Origin: Cucumis sativus
Lineage: Eukaryota > Streptophyta > Magnoliopsida > Cucurbitales > Cucurbitaceae
Reading direction: 5' to 3'
Assembly: GCF_000004075.3 (NCBI RefSeq)
Contig: NC_026655.2
Span: 6,758,001 to 6,822,000 of the forward strand
Length of the DNA: 64,000 bases
Shown here piece by piece: positions 52,601 through 64,000 of this stretch. A program made the translations under genes and the position numbers. The notes under the pieces were generated by a model, which saw nothing but the letters and a program-made list of their open reading frames with translations, had not been told where the DNA came from and did no database searches. Position 1 is the stretch's first letter; each line of letters begins with the position of its first letter.

Positions 52601-55600
52601 TTATAGGAATAAAAAAAATTAGTGCATTTTGAACCATAAAGACCTAGTAAAATAATGAAAATTAATAGGTAAATTAATATTGGTGAATTCAATTGACTGT
52701 TTCGGACTATATATTTAATCATATAGCAAAATAAATAAATAAATAGATTAATTTTTTTGCCACTATTAAAATGAATTAAAAAAATTTACTATGTTCGAAT
52801 ATAACAAAAATGTTAAATGATTTTTTTGTGTTTCATCTTTGGGTCCAAAAGTGTAAAGAAGAGATGTGAAAAACGTGGATAAGATATTGTATTCTTTTAT
52901 TGGGGGGGGGAAGAACTCCACCGACGAAAACGATGACCACGACAATAGTACTTAATTGCTTTTGGTTTTTCGAAGTTGAGTAGACAAATATCAAAATGAT
53001 TTGTGTTTGATAATAACTAATGGTTTGAAATGTCAAAAGTGCCTTTTTTATAGCTAATTCAAATTATAACAACTTTCTGTCTAATCGATAAGCTATTATT
53101 CTAAGTATGAGTGATGTTCTTGTATTTCTTTATATTCCAAGATTTTTCTCTACCTAATTCCTCTCCTTTTTCCTTGAACTACGAGATTCTCTCTAGCTTT
53201 TGTAAATCTCTTTTTAGGATGATATACGCTTTTTTCTATTTTTCTTTTTCTTTTCTAATTTTCATATAAAATTTTATTGTCTCTTTGTTTTCTTTTTAAT
53301 TATTCCTATACATTTTTATCCCTATTCCTTTTTCTTTTTATTATTTTTAAATATATTTTTCATATAATTTTTTTTAAACTTTTTTCTTAAATTTTTCCTA
53401 TAATATTTTAAAATTTTTTAAAAATAGTAGATTTTACAAAATATTTACAATTTATAGCAAATTTAGAATCCAAAATTTTGTTACAGCTTCTAAACATTTT
53501 AATTTATTTTTCTATTTTAAAAAATGCCCCTCATTTTTTCTTAAAATCTAAACTCTATTAATTTTAAGAAAATTTCAAGTTTTAGAAATATTTGAATAAT
53601 TAGCAAAATAAATTAACAAACACAAAGATAATGTTAATACTTCCTTTAAATTAAAATTTTCTTTTAAAAAATGTCAAATTTTGATAGTAAATTTTTTGTA
53701 TAATTAAAAAAAACACGTGAATAATAATGTTAATAAATATTTTTCCTTAAAATTCAAAATTTTAAGAGTAGAATATTGGTATAACGTGACAAAATAAATA
53801 CCTCATAAATAAATAAAACAAATAATAATGTTAATAATTTTTATACAATTTTGTTAAAATCTTTTGGTATATTCTAAACAAAATAGGAATTTCTGTAAAA
53901 TAAAGAAACAAATACAATAGATAAGGTTTCACGAGTACGAGTGAGTTCAAAATAAATAAATCCTAAGTATTTAACTTAACGAAATAAGTTATATAGAAAT
54001 ATAAAATTATAAGTAAGTATGTTTATTCGACCAGAAATAAAAGTATAGTAGATTTTTCATTAAAAGTGTATAGTATTATTTATTTATTTGTTAAATTTGA
54101 CTTGAGGGATGATTTTGTAGGAATATTGTTAATTTGTTCCTAAAGTTTCTTCTATCTACTAACAACAATTTGTATTCAGTGTTATTCCTTTTTCTTTTAG
54201 TTTTTTTTAAGAGGAAAGAATGTGATGGTTTTTTTAAAAAAAAATATTTGATCAATTTAATAAATAAAAATAATTACAATATTGAAATTAATAAATTATA
54301 AATGTAAATTAAATTTATTTTACAAATTTTATTGGAGATTCCACCACCCATTTATATTTCTAAAACTAAAACAAGAAGGTGTGAATCAATATATAATAAC
54401 TAATATAATATATATATTAATTACTAACAAATTTATTATATGTTTTCTGGAATCTTATTCTCTTAACGTTTGTTTCAGACAAATTATTACAATTATTTAA
54501 AACAAATCAGTAGAAGTTAATTAACTTTAAATGACTAAACATATTTAATATAGCATTTCACAAAATTTAAAATCATCAATCTAAAATTAAAAACAAAATA
54601 TAATTATACTTGGTTTATTAGTTGTATATAGATTAAAATTTAATATTTAAAAAAGTTATTTAGCTAATTTTATTATTATTTTTTGTAAGTTGAAAACTAT
54701 GATTACATAGATGTTAGTGAAATATAATAGATAACTTCTAGTCACACTAGTAGTTACAAAGACGAACTTATAATTTCTAATTTTGACCGTTTGTAAGATT
54801 AAAAAATTGTACATCTAATTTTATTATTTTTCACGTTCCACAGTGTCAAATTTTCAAATGTATCAAGAATTATTTTTTGTTCTTTTTTAAACGAAAAAGG
54901 GTTGGAGACCAGATAGGTAGTACGAAAAGAATACATGTATCATACATATAATCATCAAACATTTTAAATAACGAAAAAATAATTTTTAGAATAAAATATT
55001 AACACAATTGATTCAGTTGATAAAAAAAAACTTACAAATTGAAGGGTGGTTCTACTATTGTTTTTCTTTTTTTCTTTGGTCGTCAATCCAAAACAACTAA
55101 ACTACACAAAAAGTAAGTAACATGAAAATATAATATTATTTGTTACATATATATAGGACATAAAACGAGAAAATAAACTAGTTTGTCCTTTTTTTCAAAT
55201 CGCCACAAAATCTACATAAAATAAAAATCTAGTCAAAATATATGTAAATTTTGATACACGATCTTAGTCATACCTATGCCTCGAGATGCTGGCCTAGGAT
55301 GAAAGAACATGATTGTTTTACACGTGTTCTTTCATGGAATTTATGAAATTAAGTATAAATTGTGTAGATACTCTCACCTGGAATAGGTCTAAGATAGCCC
55401 TAAGATCCTTTAAAATTTCTTTTTTACCTTCAATCTCGACCCTACTCAAGCCTAAGATTGGCCGAAAATCCTTAAATATCTTTCTTTGTTCCTAGTCTCG
55501 CTTGGGAGACTTCCCTAAGTTGGTTCGAGATAATAATTCAATATCCTTTAGTTATTCGCTCTTGATCCTTAATTGCACCGAGATGGTCCAAGATTATAAA

Positions 55601-57338
55601 TTGCAAATAAGATATAAATCGCAAGGGGCATATATAGAATTTATAAAAAAAAATGATCGCACGTCATTAGACTTTTCTTATTTTATTATATAGATCATAA
55701 ATATTTTTTGGTTTTGTTTCATTTATGTAAATTACTCTTAACAGAAATTTTCATTTCATAAATATCACTACAAAAAAAATTGACAATTTTCTTCGAAGGC
55801 TATAACCTTTGAAAAAACATTTAATAGCCATTCGATATATGTTTTCACGAAGGTTATTTTAACTTTTGAAATGTGTCAAAATAGATCCCGTCGAAAAAAT
55901 CTAAAAGATTTTTCGAAGGTTTACTAACCTTTGAAAATTACCAATTCTCGAAGGTTTACCAACCTTTGAAAACTAGTAATTGTCGAAGGTGTTACTAACC
56001 TTTGATAACTGTTAAATTATTCATAAAAAAATGTTTATTATCAAATGATTTTTGTTCATAGGTTTACACCTAAAAGAACTTTTTCATCAAATGTATAAAT
56101 CCTTCAAAAATTGTGTCACATCCACTTTTAACACACATTTATACAAATCTGAAGAGGTATAAATCCTAATTTTTAATATATTAGTTATCAAAATGTATAA
56201 ATCTCAAAATGTATAAATCCTAATTGTTTTTCTAACTTTAATATATTAGTTAGAGAATTAGGTAAGAGAGATATATGAAAAATATCTATGTATATTATTC
56301 TTTTAGAAAATAATCAAGCAGGATTCTTTTGTGGGGTGAAATCAAACAAACTCTAACTTTAATTTCAAACCACTGAATTATAAATTTTCACCCCTAAATT
56401 GAATGAAATTTAATCACAAAAATTGACCAGAGAGACGAGAAAATAGAAAGAAAAAAAAATCATTGTTTCACATTAGTTTGTTGGTGTTCGATGATATATA
56501 TATAATTAAATTCTCCTTCCTCTGTTTGTTTAAGATTTCAGATCAATCAAAGATTTATGATAATACCAGGTTTGTTCAAGTCCAGGATAGAACCTTTTCA
56601 ATTGATGAAGAGATGAACACAATTGAGGGGACGGATTGAAGCAACAACAATTCATCAGATTTTAAGATGTAATTTATTGATCTATAAGAAAGGTAATTAG
56701 AATGGGAAAAGAGAGAAGGAAGAGAAAGAGGGGAGATGAGGAATGAATATATGAGCTGCTGCTTCAGATGTGAGTAACAGTAGTTGGGTGGTTAGATATG
56801 GTTATATTGTAATATAAAATGTGGGTTGTGTTACAAACCTAACATAACATGAGACTTCAGTCCAAACTCATTCCAATCCAATCTCTCTACAACTTCAAAT
56901 ACTCCCCTTCTAGAAATAATTAAATAATGCATCTATATCTTGACTGATGACAAAGAAATTCAATTTGACCAAATGGACGTCAACAAAAATTAATTGACAT
57001 AAACTCGAACTATATATCAACCACATATAATATAAACTCTTTTTCTAAATTAAAAAAAAAAACTTATAGGCAGAAGTGTTCAAGGTTGATGATGATGATA
57101 TGAAGATCATACTGTTAATTTATTACTAAACATTAGGCATATGAGAAGTCAATGTCCGAACCCATTACCACTATAAGGCCTTGGGAAGTTGGGAGTAAGG
57201 CCCACAAATTCACAAGGCCAAGGATAACACAAGGTTCGTTTTTGACTTCTCTTCTCCCCCTCCCCCTTTTTTTTTTCTGTTAAGAAAAGAAAATTAATAT
57301 AAAATTGTGTGGTTGTCTATGAAATATAAAATAAATAA
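49635..57338. other. Long AT-rich intergenic region
   Basis: About 7.7 kb without a supported gene. Open frames at 50723-50929, 51069-51257, 51517-51720, 52483-53036 and 54282-54500 are short, composition-biased and match nothing I recognise. A CACTA-like end lies at 55766-56010. The part from 56500 to 57338 is the 3' flank of the HD-ZIP gene and contains no recognisable element. Confidence 0.55.
55766..56015 (+). mobile_element. CACTA-like transposon terminus with 35-bp subterminal repeats
   Basis: Begins CACTACAAAAAAAATTGAC, matching the usual plant CACTA start (CACTACAAGAAAA). It is followed by CGAAGGTT...AACCTTTG units; three of them start exactly 35 bases apart (55914, 55949, 55984). 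No opposite terminus (TTTTTTGTAGTG) was found in the window, so it is a single end or a decayed copy. Confidence 0.65.
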
Positions 57339-60300
57339 TTAATTGATGGGTTGGTCACACATGAGTGCAGCTCTAATTCGCTCCACCGTGCACTTGATGA
57401 GGCTGTTGACGGTGGCCACCGAGCCAAGAGACAATTTGGCAGTTGGAACAGAATCAACCAATATCTGAAAAGCAACCGTCAACAACGAACCACCGGCGCC
57501 GAACTCGAGAATTCCTGGAGGCCCCTCAGGCCCAATTGGCGGTCCATCAGGAAGTATGGCAAATCCAGATGGCAAGAGAGCCACGTAATCAGGGTCACCG
57601 CCGCTTAAAACCATGTTCATGGCCGCGGTGTCCACCGGTGCGTAGATAATGTAGGAACCGCTGATGTCGTCGCTGCAACTCTCTTGTAGTATCAACATGT
57701 TGCTCTGACTTGAATTTGCACTCTGTGTGAATCAAATTTAATTCATTATTGTGTGAGTTTTTAGAACAATGAAGAAGAAGAAGAAGAAGAAGAAGAATAC
57801 TTACGTTAACACGAAGTAATGAGACACAATTTCCTGAGTTTCGATCGTTGCCAATGCGAGCCATTTCTTGAACTAATCCACCATTTGAAAGTATATCCCA
57901 CTGCACATAACAATTTTCATTTATTTTCTTCCAAATAATTTCACATATGTTTTGTTACCATTATTTCTGTGAAAAGATCTAGGCAATAAAACAATAAAAC
58001 GGTATAAAAAAAGTAATAAGATTCATCGATATTATTTTAATTTTACCTGATTGCGGGTGTTTTGATCTCGGAGGAAATTGAAGACCCTATTAGGGGGAAT
58101 TGGGATCCAGAAAGAAGTAGCTGCATTAAGAACAATTCCAGGAGGTCGGCCAGGGTCGTCGAGGCTCTTTCTGGCCATGACTCGAACATCATCTGAATCA
58201 ATGGTTGATAATGTGGTCCAATTATGTGCAGTAGCAGCCCCAACGCCACTGCAGAAGCTCCTCACCATTCTCTCAGCTAACTTCATAACGCTCTTCCTCC
58301 CCTCTTGCCCCGTTACCACTAAACCAAAATTATTGCAAAATTGAATCATTATTTAGTATAAAATTTAATACCCTGAAGTTAAAAGTTAAAAAAAGTGATT
58401 GCGTTATGTTTATAATTTACCACAAATGTCAAGTGCAGGAATATTGGTAGAAGAAGAGTTGGTTAGGCGTTGGCATTGTCGACCAAGAGTAGCCATCCAT
58501 CGTTTTGCGCCAAAGGCAAGCCCACATGTCACCACTCCTTTGTATAAACTGTGTACTGCTCGATCATCCACTTCTACATGTTCTACCCAAGTCACCTATA
58601 GTAAAAATATAATCTCATTTTAAGACTAATTTTGTTGTTTCGCTTAAAAATTAACGTGCATGGATAATTATTTAGCATTTGAATTTTGAAGATTAAGGTT
58701 TGTTAGATTACTATTTTATATTTTCGAACATACGATTGCTCTTTTTGTCTCGTCTTTTCAGAACATAATTTAAGTTCATATAGCTAAATTTCTGAAAAAG
58801 AAAAAAAAAAAGTTCACTAGTAAAAAAAAATAGATAACAAAACATTAAATCTTATGAAGGTATTTAGATCTTTTTTACTTGGGATAAAAAAACTTAGAAA
58901 ATTGATCCAAACAGGTCTTTAGCTTATAATCACTGCTTCAATAAATAAATAAACAAACAAACATTATTTCTGCTTATCGGTTTATAAATTATTTGTTTTT
59001 GTTGTTAAATTTGACTAAGAATGCTAATGCTTCTTAGTTTGTAAAAATCACAATACCTAGAAATTAAGAGAGGAAACAAGCCTAAATGTAAATCAGAAAC
59101 AAAAAACGTAATACTTAAGATCCAATTGATTTTTAGTTTCTAGTTTATGAAAACTGTGCTCTTTTTCTTACCGTTTCTCATCGTACTTCCATATTTTCTA
59201 AATTAAAACATTTGAATTCAAAGTCCTAAAAAGACAATATAAGTGAAAGTAGCATTTATAAATATAAATTTACAAAAATTAAAAAAGAAATAGTAAAAAC
59301 CTTTGAGTAACCATTAGGAAGTTCTTGGATTAAGCAACCAGATGGTCGTCTTCGAGTCCTTGAAGTAGGAGTAGGACGTAAATAATCAAGTGAAACATCC
59401 ACCACAGCCCAACTTCCCTCTCCCTGCTGCTTGCAATATCTCACGAAGTAATTTTCTCTCGTCGGAACCAAAGGAGAAGGAACTTGAAACTCCGCCGTCA
59501 TCTTCACCACAGAACAACACCAGCCCACCACTTACAATTATTATTACTGTAACCCACTAAATAAATTAAATTTTGCATCCATTTTTTACTTTTGAGTTCT
59601 GTTTATTTCATCTCTTTTAGAAAAGAATTGTCTAATAAGTCTCAGTCTACTTTAAATTCTGTGTCTTACACCTAATTCATCAACCCAAATTCTAAAATAC
59701 TATATCTCAATTGGAAGGTCTTTCTCTAACTACCATTTTGTTGTATTTCGAGCTCATCTCAGCTTTCCTCTCTCTATATTTTAAGACATTTCTTTTTATA
59801 ATTTAAAAACCTTCTAACAAATTTGAAACTTAATTAGAAGATTAAATTTAATTGTGAGAACCTAATTGAGATAACTGGTTTTCCATGTTTCTTATAAAAA
59901 AAAGAAGAAGAGATAACTCGTTTGCGTCTAGTGATCTCATTATGAGTAGTAAATTGTAAAAACAAAAAGAAAAGAGGGTAAGAACGTACGACTTGTAGAG
60001 CTCCATTATAGTCGCCACCAACTCCACTTGATAAGACTTCGAGTGTTAATGCTCTTGAAACAATTCCGCAAAATATGGTTGACCATTGATTCTGAAAGGA
60101 AAAAAATATTGAATAAGAAGGTAATCTTATAATCTAATTCTTCTCTAAACCTATAAATTTAAATGCACCTACGGATCCCACTTATCGTATCTTATTAAGA
60201 AAAAAGAAAAGCGAGTAAAAGGGTAGCTCGAGGTTGACTAAACTCACCACGTCCATGAGAATATGGACAAGTTTTAAATGATTGAAAGCAAGAATAGAAG

Positions 60301-63300
60301 TTTGTCTTGAAGCTTCAGAGGTTAGTCCCACAATTCTAGGGCCTATTCGTGTAGAGTAAGTCCTCAAGTACTCATCTTCATTAAGCATTTCCATTGAGTT
60401 TTCACCAACAACCCACAATGGCTCACCTTCTTGAGCCATTCTACATACTTCTTCCATGGCTGAAACTGCAAGCTCAACAATTACTGGCTTATCAATTTCA
60501 GTTGTAACTGACGACGATTTTAACATCATCCCCGTTGTCGTCTCTCCATACATATCCCCTAACAAATGATCATCTCCTTGCAATTGTTGAGGCTTTAATG
60601 ATGACCTTCCAACCTGCCCTCCACATGAAACTATATGCGAAGAATGGGAACCCCATCCCTTCCCACCATATTTGTTATTACCGTTTAATCTCTCAATCTG
60701 TATAACAGCAAACGGAGATGCAAAGAAGTTTATTATCAGGATGAAAACATCAAATTACAAAAACATCGATAGAGTTAATTAGAGAGTTTATATACTCAAC
60801 TAACTATGCTAAAATCGTAAAATAACATCCTAAATATATGTATAAAAAGTAGTCCAATATTTAATATAATAACATCTTAACTAGTTAAGCTATGTTTGGA
60901 TGTATAATTAGTTACCTCATCTCTTAGATGTGCATTGTCGATTCTCAAATGTTGAGCATCAAAGGACATCTCACCAAGAGCAGCAGGACCTCCACAATTA
61001 GGGCAACTAGTATTGGAAAGAGCTTCCTTATACCTCATGTTCTCTGCTCTTAGTTTTTCGTTTTGAGCTTTCAATATTGCATTCTCATGCCGTTCTTGTT
61101 GAGCCTATACATGTTTTACAAACTTTACAAATTAAATATTTATGTCTAATTAATTATTTAATTTCACACAGCCAAAACAATAGGTATAAAGTTTAATGTG
61201 TAACCCAATATATGTCAATTAAATAAGTTTTATGTCCCTCTTAATTTTTCTTTAAGAAAAACTACCATATCTATATTGTTTTGTTTGTTGGAGTTCAAAG
61301 ATAATATTTCGTTAATTAATTTGGATTTGAAGAAGGGAAAATATCTTTTTTATTTATTAGGTTTGAAAATGTGTTGTCACACCTCTACTTCTTAAGCTTT
61401 TAATTTTATTTCATTCTAATTCTTATATGTTTTAAAATGTTACCATTTTTAGTATTGAGAGGTTTGAGTTCTATTTCATTTGTGTCCACCTTTCACTCAA
61501 AAGCTGATTTACTTCCATTTTAAGTGCCTAATGCTTATTGTTTAGTTTAAAAGAATTAGAAAGCAAAAGTTAAAAAATAGTTTTACGGTGGAGAAATTGT
61601 ATCAAATCACAGAATAAACCTTTAGAAAGAAAATAGCTTATGACATTTTTTTTTTTTTTTTTTACAAATTATCAATATGATAAATATAAATATAACAAAT
61701 AATTAGTACTATTAGATAATTATCTAAAATTTACTTGAGAGTTATCAATTTTAAAATTGATTATTTTTGCAATTTAGAAAATATAGTAACATAAGTTATA
61801 TTATTATATTTTTTTTTGTTATTTTTGTAAGCGGGAAAAATTAATTTTAAAATGTTATTTTAAGTTAATTAATAAAGGCAGTAAATTTAGATCAAATGTG
61901 ATTATCTAAATTGAAATTGAAGTCAAAACTTAATATTTTTTTTTGTTTGATATACTTTCATATGTGTGTCTATGTACAAGTGTTAGATGAGAAGGAATAA
62001 ATGATTAATTTAGGAGCAGATAGGAAATTATATGTGTAGAGAGATTAAATTTATTTTATGAATGGGAGAAAGTTGTACACAAAATTAAATAGAATTAAAG
62101 ATGAATAATTGTGAGAAAGAAAAGGGGTTTAGGGTTTTTATAAGAAAAGGATATGACTAAAAGAGAGATTGAAGTGTCGGTGTGCAGAGAAGAGTAAAAT
62201 AATATTAATTTGCAAAGTTATAATTAATCTGACTATAAGTTGTTGGGTGTAATTAATTATAGATTCGTTAAAATTAAATGCCAATTTAAATTTGCATTCA
62301 AAACTCATTTGGTCTTGTGAAAAAGGTGGCGTTTTAGAATTAAACCCTAAACCTTTACCAATATCTTTCTGAGAATATGTACAAAACTTCTAAGTAGTTC
62401 TCCAATTTCTTTTATTTTCTAAACTTTTTAAATATAAAATAAATACATGGTCATAACTTAATAACAAAATATGTTTATTAATTTTAATTTTAATTTTTTA
62501 TATTATTTTTGTAAATAGTTGATTCCTAAATTCAAAATATTGCATTTTCACCTCATTTTTTTAGTTTATAGTTTAATCATATTAAGTTTTAAAAGGTTGC
62601 ATTCTTACTTTTAAATTTTGATTTTAGTTGTCTTTTAATCTTCAAATTTTGAAGTTTTACAATGCTTGCCTATTTATTTGACTCTAACTTTCAACTAATT
62701 AATATAAAATAATTCTATTGTGAGAATATTTTTAAAAGAAAATGGTAAAACATAATAAATTTGACCAAATACTTATAAAATAATAGCAAAATTTCAGATT
62801 CTTTCAATACCAATTATTTGATAGTTAGTGATATCCTTATATTAATAGCTAGCTATGGAAGGATATCACTAATTAATAAAATTTAACCCCAAATTTTATT
62901 GAAAAATCAAAGTTACAGGATCCAATAACAAAATTTAAACAAAGTAAGTTGTTAGAACTCAACCGTAAAAATTTTAACCTTTTAAAAGATAGGAATATAA
63001 AACCTTTTTTAAAAAAAATAAAATAAAATAGGAGTAGAAAGGAAAAATGAATAAAAAGTAAAATAATAGATTGATGAGAAAGAAATAAAAAAGAATGGAG
63101 GAGTAATGAGTGAATGATATATGAGACCTTGATTTGGGTGCGCTTGTTTTGAAACCAGAACTTGACTTGGAGAGGTTCGAGCCCTAACTCACGGCTCAGC
63201 TGTTTTCTTTGCTTGTCATCTGGATGTGGACATTCCTTAAAAAACCTGAAACCAATTTCCACCCCTATATTTCTTCTTCAACTAATATCATACATATACT

Positions 63301-64000
63301 TCCACACACATTTGCTATATAAAAAAATAGAGAACATCTAATTTAATCCATGATATATATGTAATAATCAGTTGTCTTATGCACATTTGGCTTCAAACAA
63401 AACAATTTTTATGTTGTGGTTTGAATATGCATTAAAAAGTTGACAGTATTCCTTTTTTACATATTACTTTTATGGTAGGTGAAAATCTAATATTTTTAAT
63501 TGAAAGTTGGAAAAGTGATTAACAAAAACTAAAAGTTGAACAAAATTATTACATAGTGTTCTCTTCTTAAACACATGTACCGTTTGTTAATGATAGTCAT
63601 CAACTTGGTATAATCAGGTTTGCATCAGTTTTTTTGTCTAGCCTAACTAGACTCAATAAATCGCACTATTATTTTGTGAAATTCAAAATTAAGATCCAAA
63701 CTAGGTCCATCAAGGTGAAAATTAAATAAAACAAAATGATTTTAAACTAGTTTTTAACCAGCCTTAGTTAATTAATAAAGAGAGAGAAAGAAGAATATGC
63801 TTACGCTTCCATTTCCTGAATTTGAAGCTGAGTATGGCGATGGTAACGCTTCCTCTTATTTCTCTGATTCAAAAGATCACATTGTTCTTCTCCCAAAGGA
63901 GCATCCATGGCATCGGTCACCGACCTACTCTCAAACTCATCTTCTCCAAATTTTTCGAGTTCGGTTTCGAAATTTTTCTGTGTCATCTCCAGTAGAAGAT
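57339..64000 (-). CDS. HD-ZIP IV: Class IV homeodomain-leucine zipper START transcription factor (ATML1/PDF2/HDG2 group)
   Basis: Epidermal-identity type regulator binding L1-box DNA. Ten exons in the window: 63805-64000 (continuing right), 63128-63245, 60916-61104, 60248-60697, 59990-60091, 59301-59501, 58421-58595, 58047-58318, 57805-57900, 57339-57722; about 727 codons. Order: acidic N-terminus; homeodomain from KRKRYHRHT through [17 protein letters not shown] to [13 protein letters not shown]; zipper-loop-zipper with the CPNCGGPA Cys motif; START from [17 protein letters not shown] to RQCQRL; C-terminal SAD part with [17 protein letters not shown] near the end. The frame is open to the window edge (residues LLLE before MTQKNFE), so the true start may be just outside; the Met at 63986 is an alternative. 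Family length is 720-760 aa, so almost all is present. Neighbour order points to the ATML1 locus (At4g21750). Confidence 0.94.
57773..57797. repeat. (GAA)n microsatellite in HD-ZIP IV intron 9
   Basis: About eight GAA/AAG units between exons 57339-57722 and 57805-57900. It ends only eight bases from the donor of exon 57805-57900, so length change could influence splicing. Confidence 0.85.
61105..63127 (-). other. Large intron of the HD-ZIP IV gene
   Basis: A 2.0-kb AT-rich intron between the homeodomain and zipper exons. No gene, repeat array or transposon end was recognised in it. Confidence 0.6.

Noticed and set aside
52833-53036. Short frame with VGGVLPPPN resembling a peptide precursor
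   Set aside because: No signal sequence or matching family; driven by a G-run and AT-rich DNA.

Overview
The window looks like nuclear DNA of a eudicot plant. It is AT-rich, has many short-exon genes with GT-AG introns, a plant-type tRNA-Trp gene, plant retroelement and MITE debris, and only plant-family proteins. Gene order and the style of the dispersed repeats suggest a cucurbit (Cucumis-like), but that family-level guess comes from recall and is not proven here.

Layout. 1-3149 (-): a TOM1/TOM3-type seven-membrane-span protein, running off the left edge. 4825-4896 (+): tRNA-Trp(CCA). 5132-6349 (+): an intronless mitochondrial P-class PPR protein of the PPR336/rPPR1 type. 7501-7884 (-): a small plant protein of unknown function. 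9569-17772 (-): patatin-like phospholipase pPLA-I, 18 exons, reconstructed at 1328 aa with LRR, ARM-like and patatin parts. 18746-22337 and 26555-30719 (+): two intact tandem copies of plastid/organelle RNA pseudouridine synthase 6 (475 aa each, identical exon lengths). The first is followed by a broken 3' fragment of a beta-glucosidase, the second by the complete beta-glucosidase (31004-35631, -, 12 exons, 523 aa). 38142-42493 and 46371-49511 (-): two tryptophan-synthase-beta-like genes with four matching exons, plus a third broken copy near 43.2 kb and duplicated promoter blocks. 57339-64000 (-): a class IV HD-ZIP (homeobox-START) gene whose extreme 5' end lies at or beyond the right edge.

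Mobile DNA. A young 1.3-kb non-autonomous LTR element (25011-26335) with identical 164-bp LTRs, a tRNA-Met-type primer site and a 5-bp target duplication sits between the two pseudouridine synthase genes. There is also an older TRIM-like remnant in an intron, a MITE in a beta-glucosidase intron, a LINE remnant, a CACTA-like terminus and an array of GAAGTCGTGTAC hairpins.

Most interesting points. (1) Both TSB-like genes carry alanine where TrpB has its catalytic glutamate (E109 in Salmonella numbering) while keeping the PLP lysine; the more diverged copy has also lost other PLP-site motifs yet keeps an open four-exon frame. (2) Three introns start with GC instead of GT; in one, the paralogous intron 8 kb away starts with GT. 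(3) The gene order interleaves genes that in Arabidopsis lie in two paralogous segments (around At4g21750-21790 and At1g61810-61870), as expected of an unfractionated ancestral segment.
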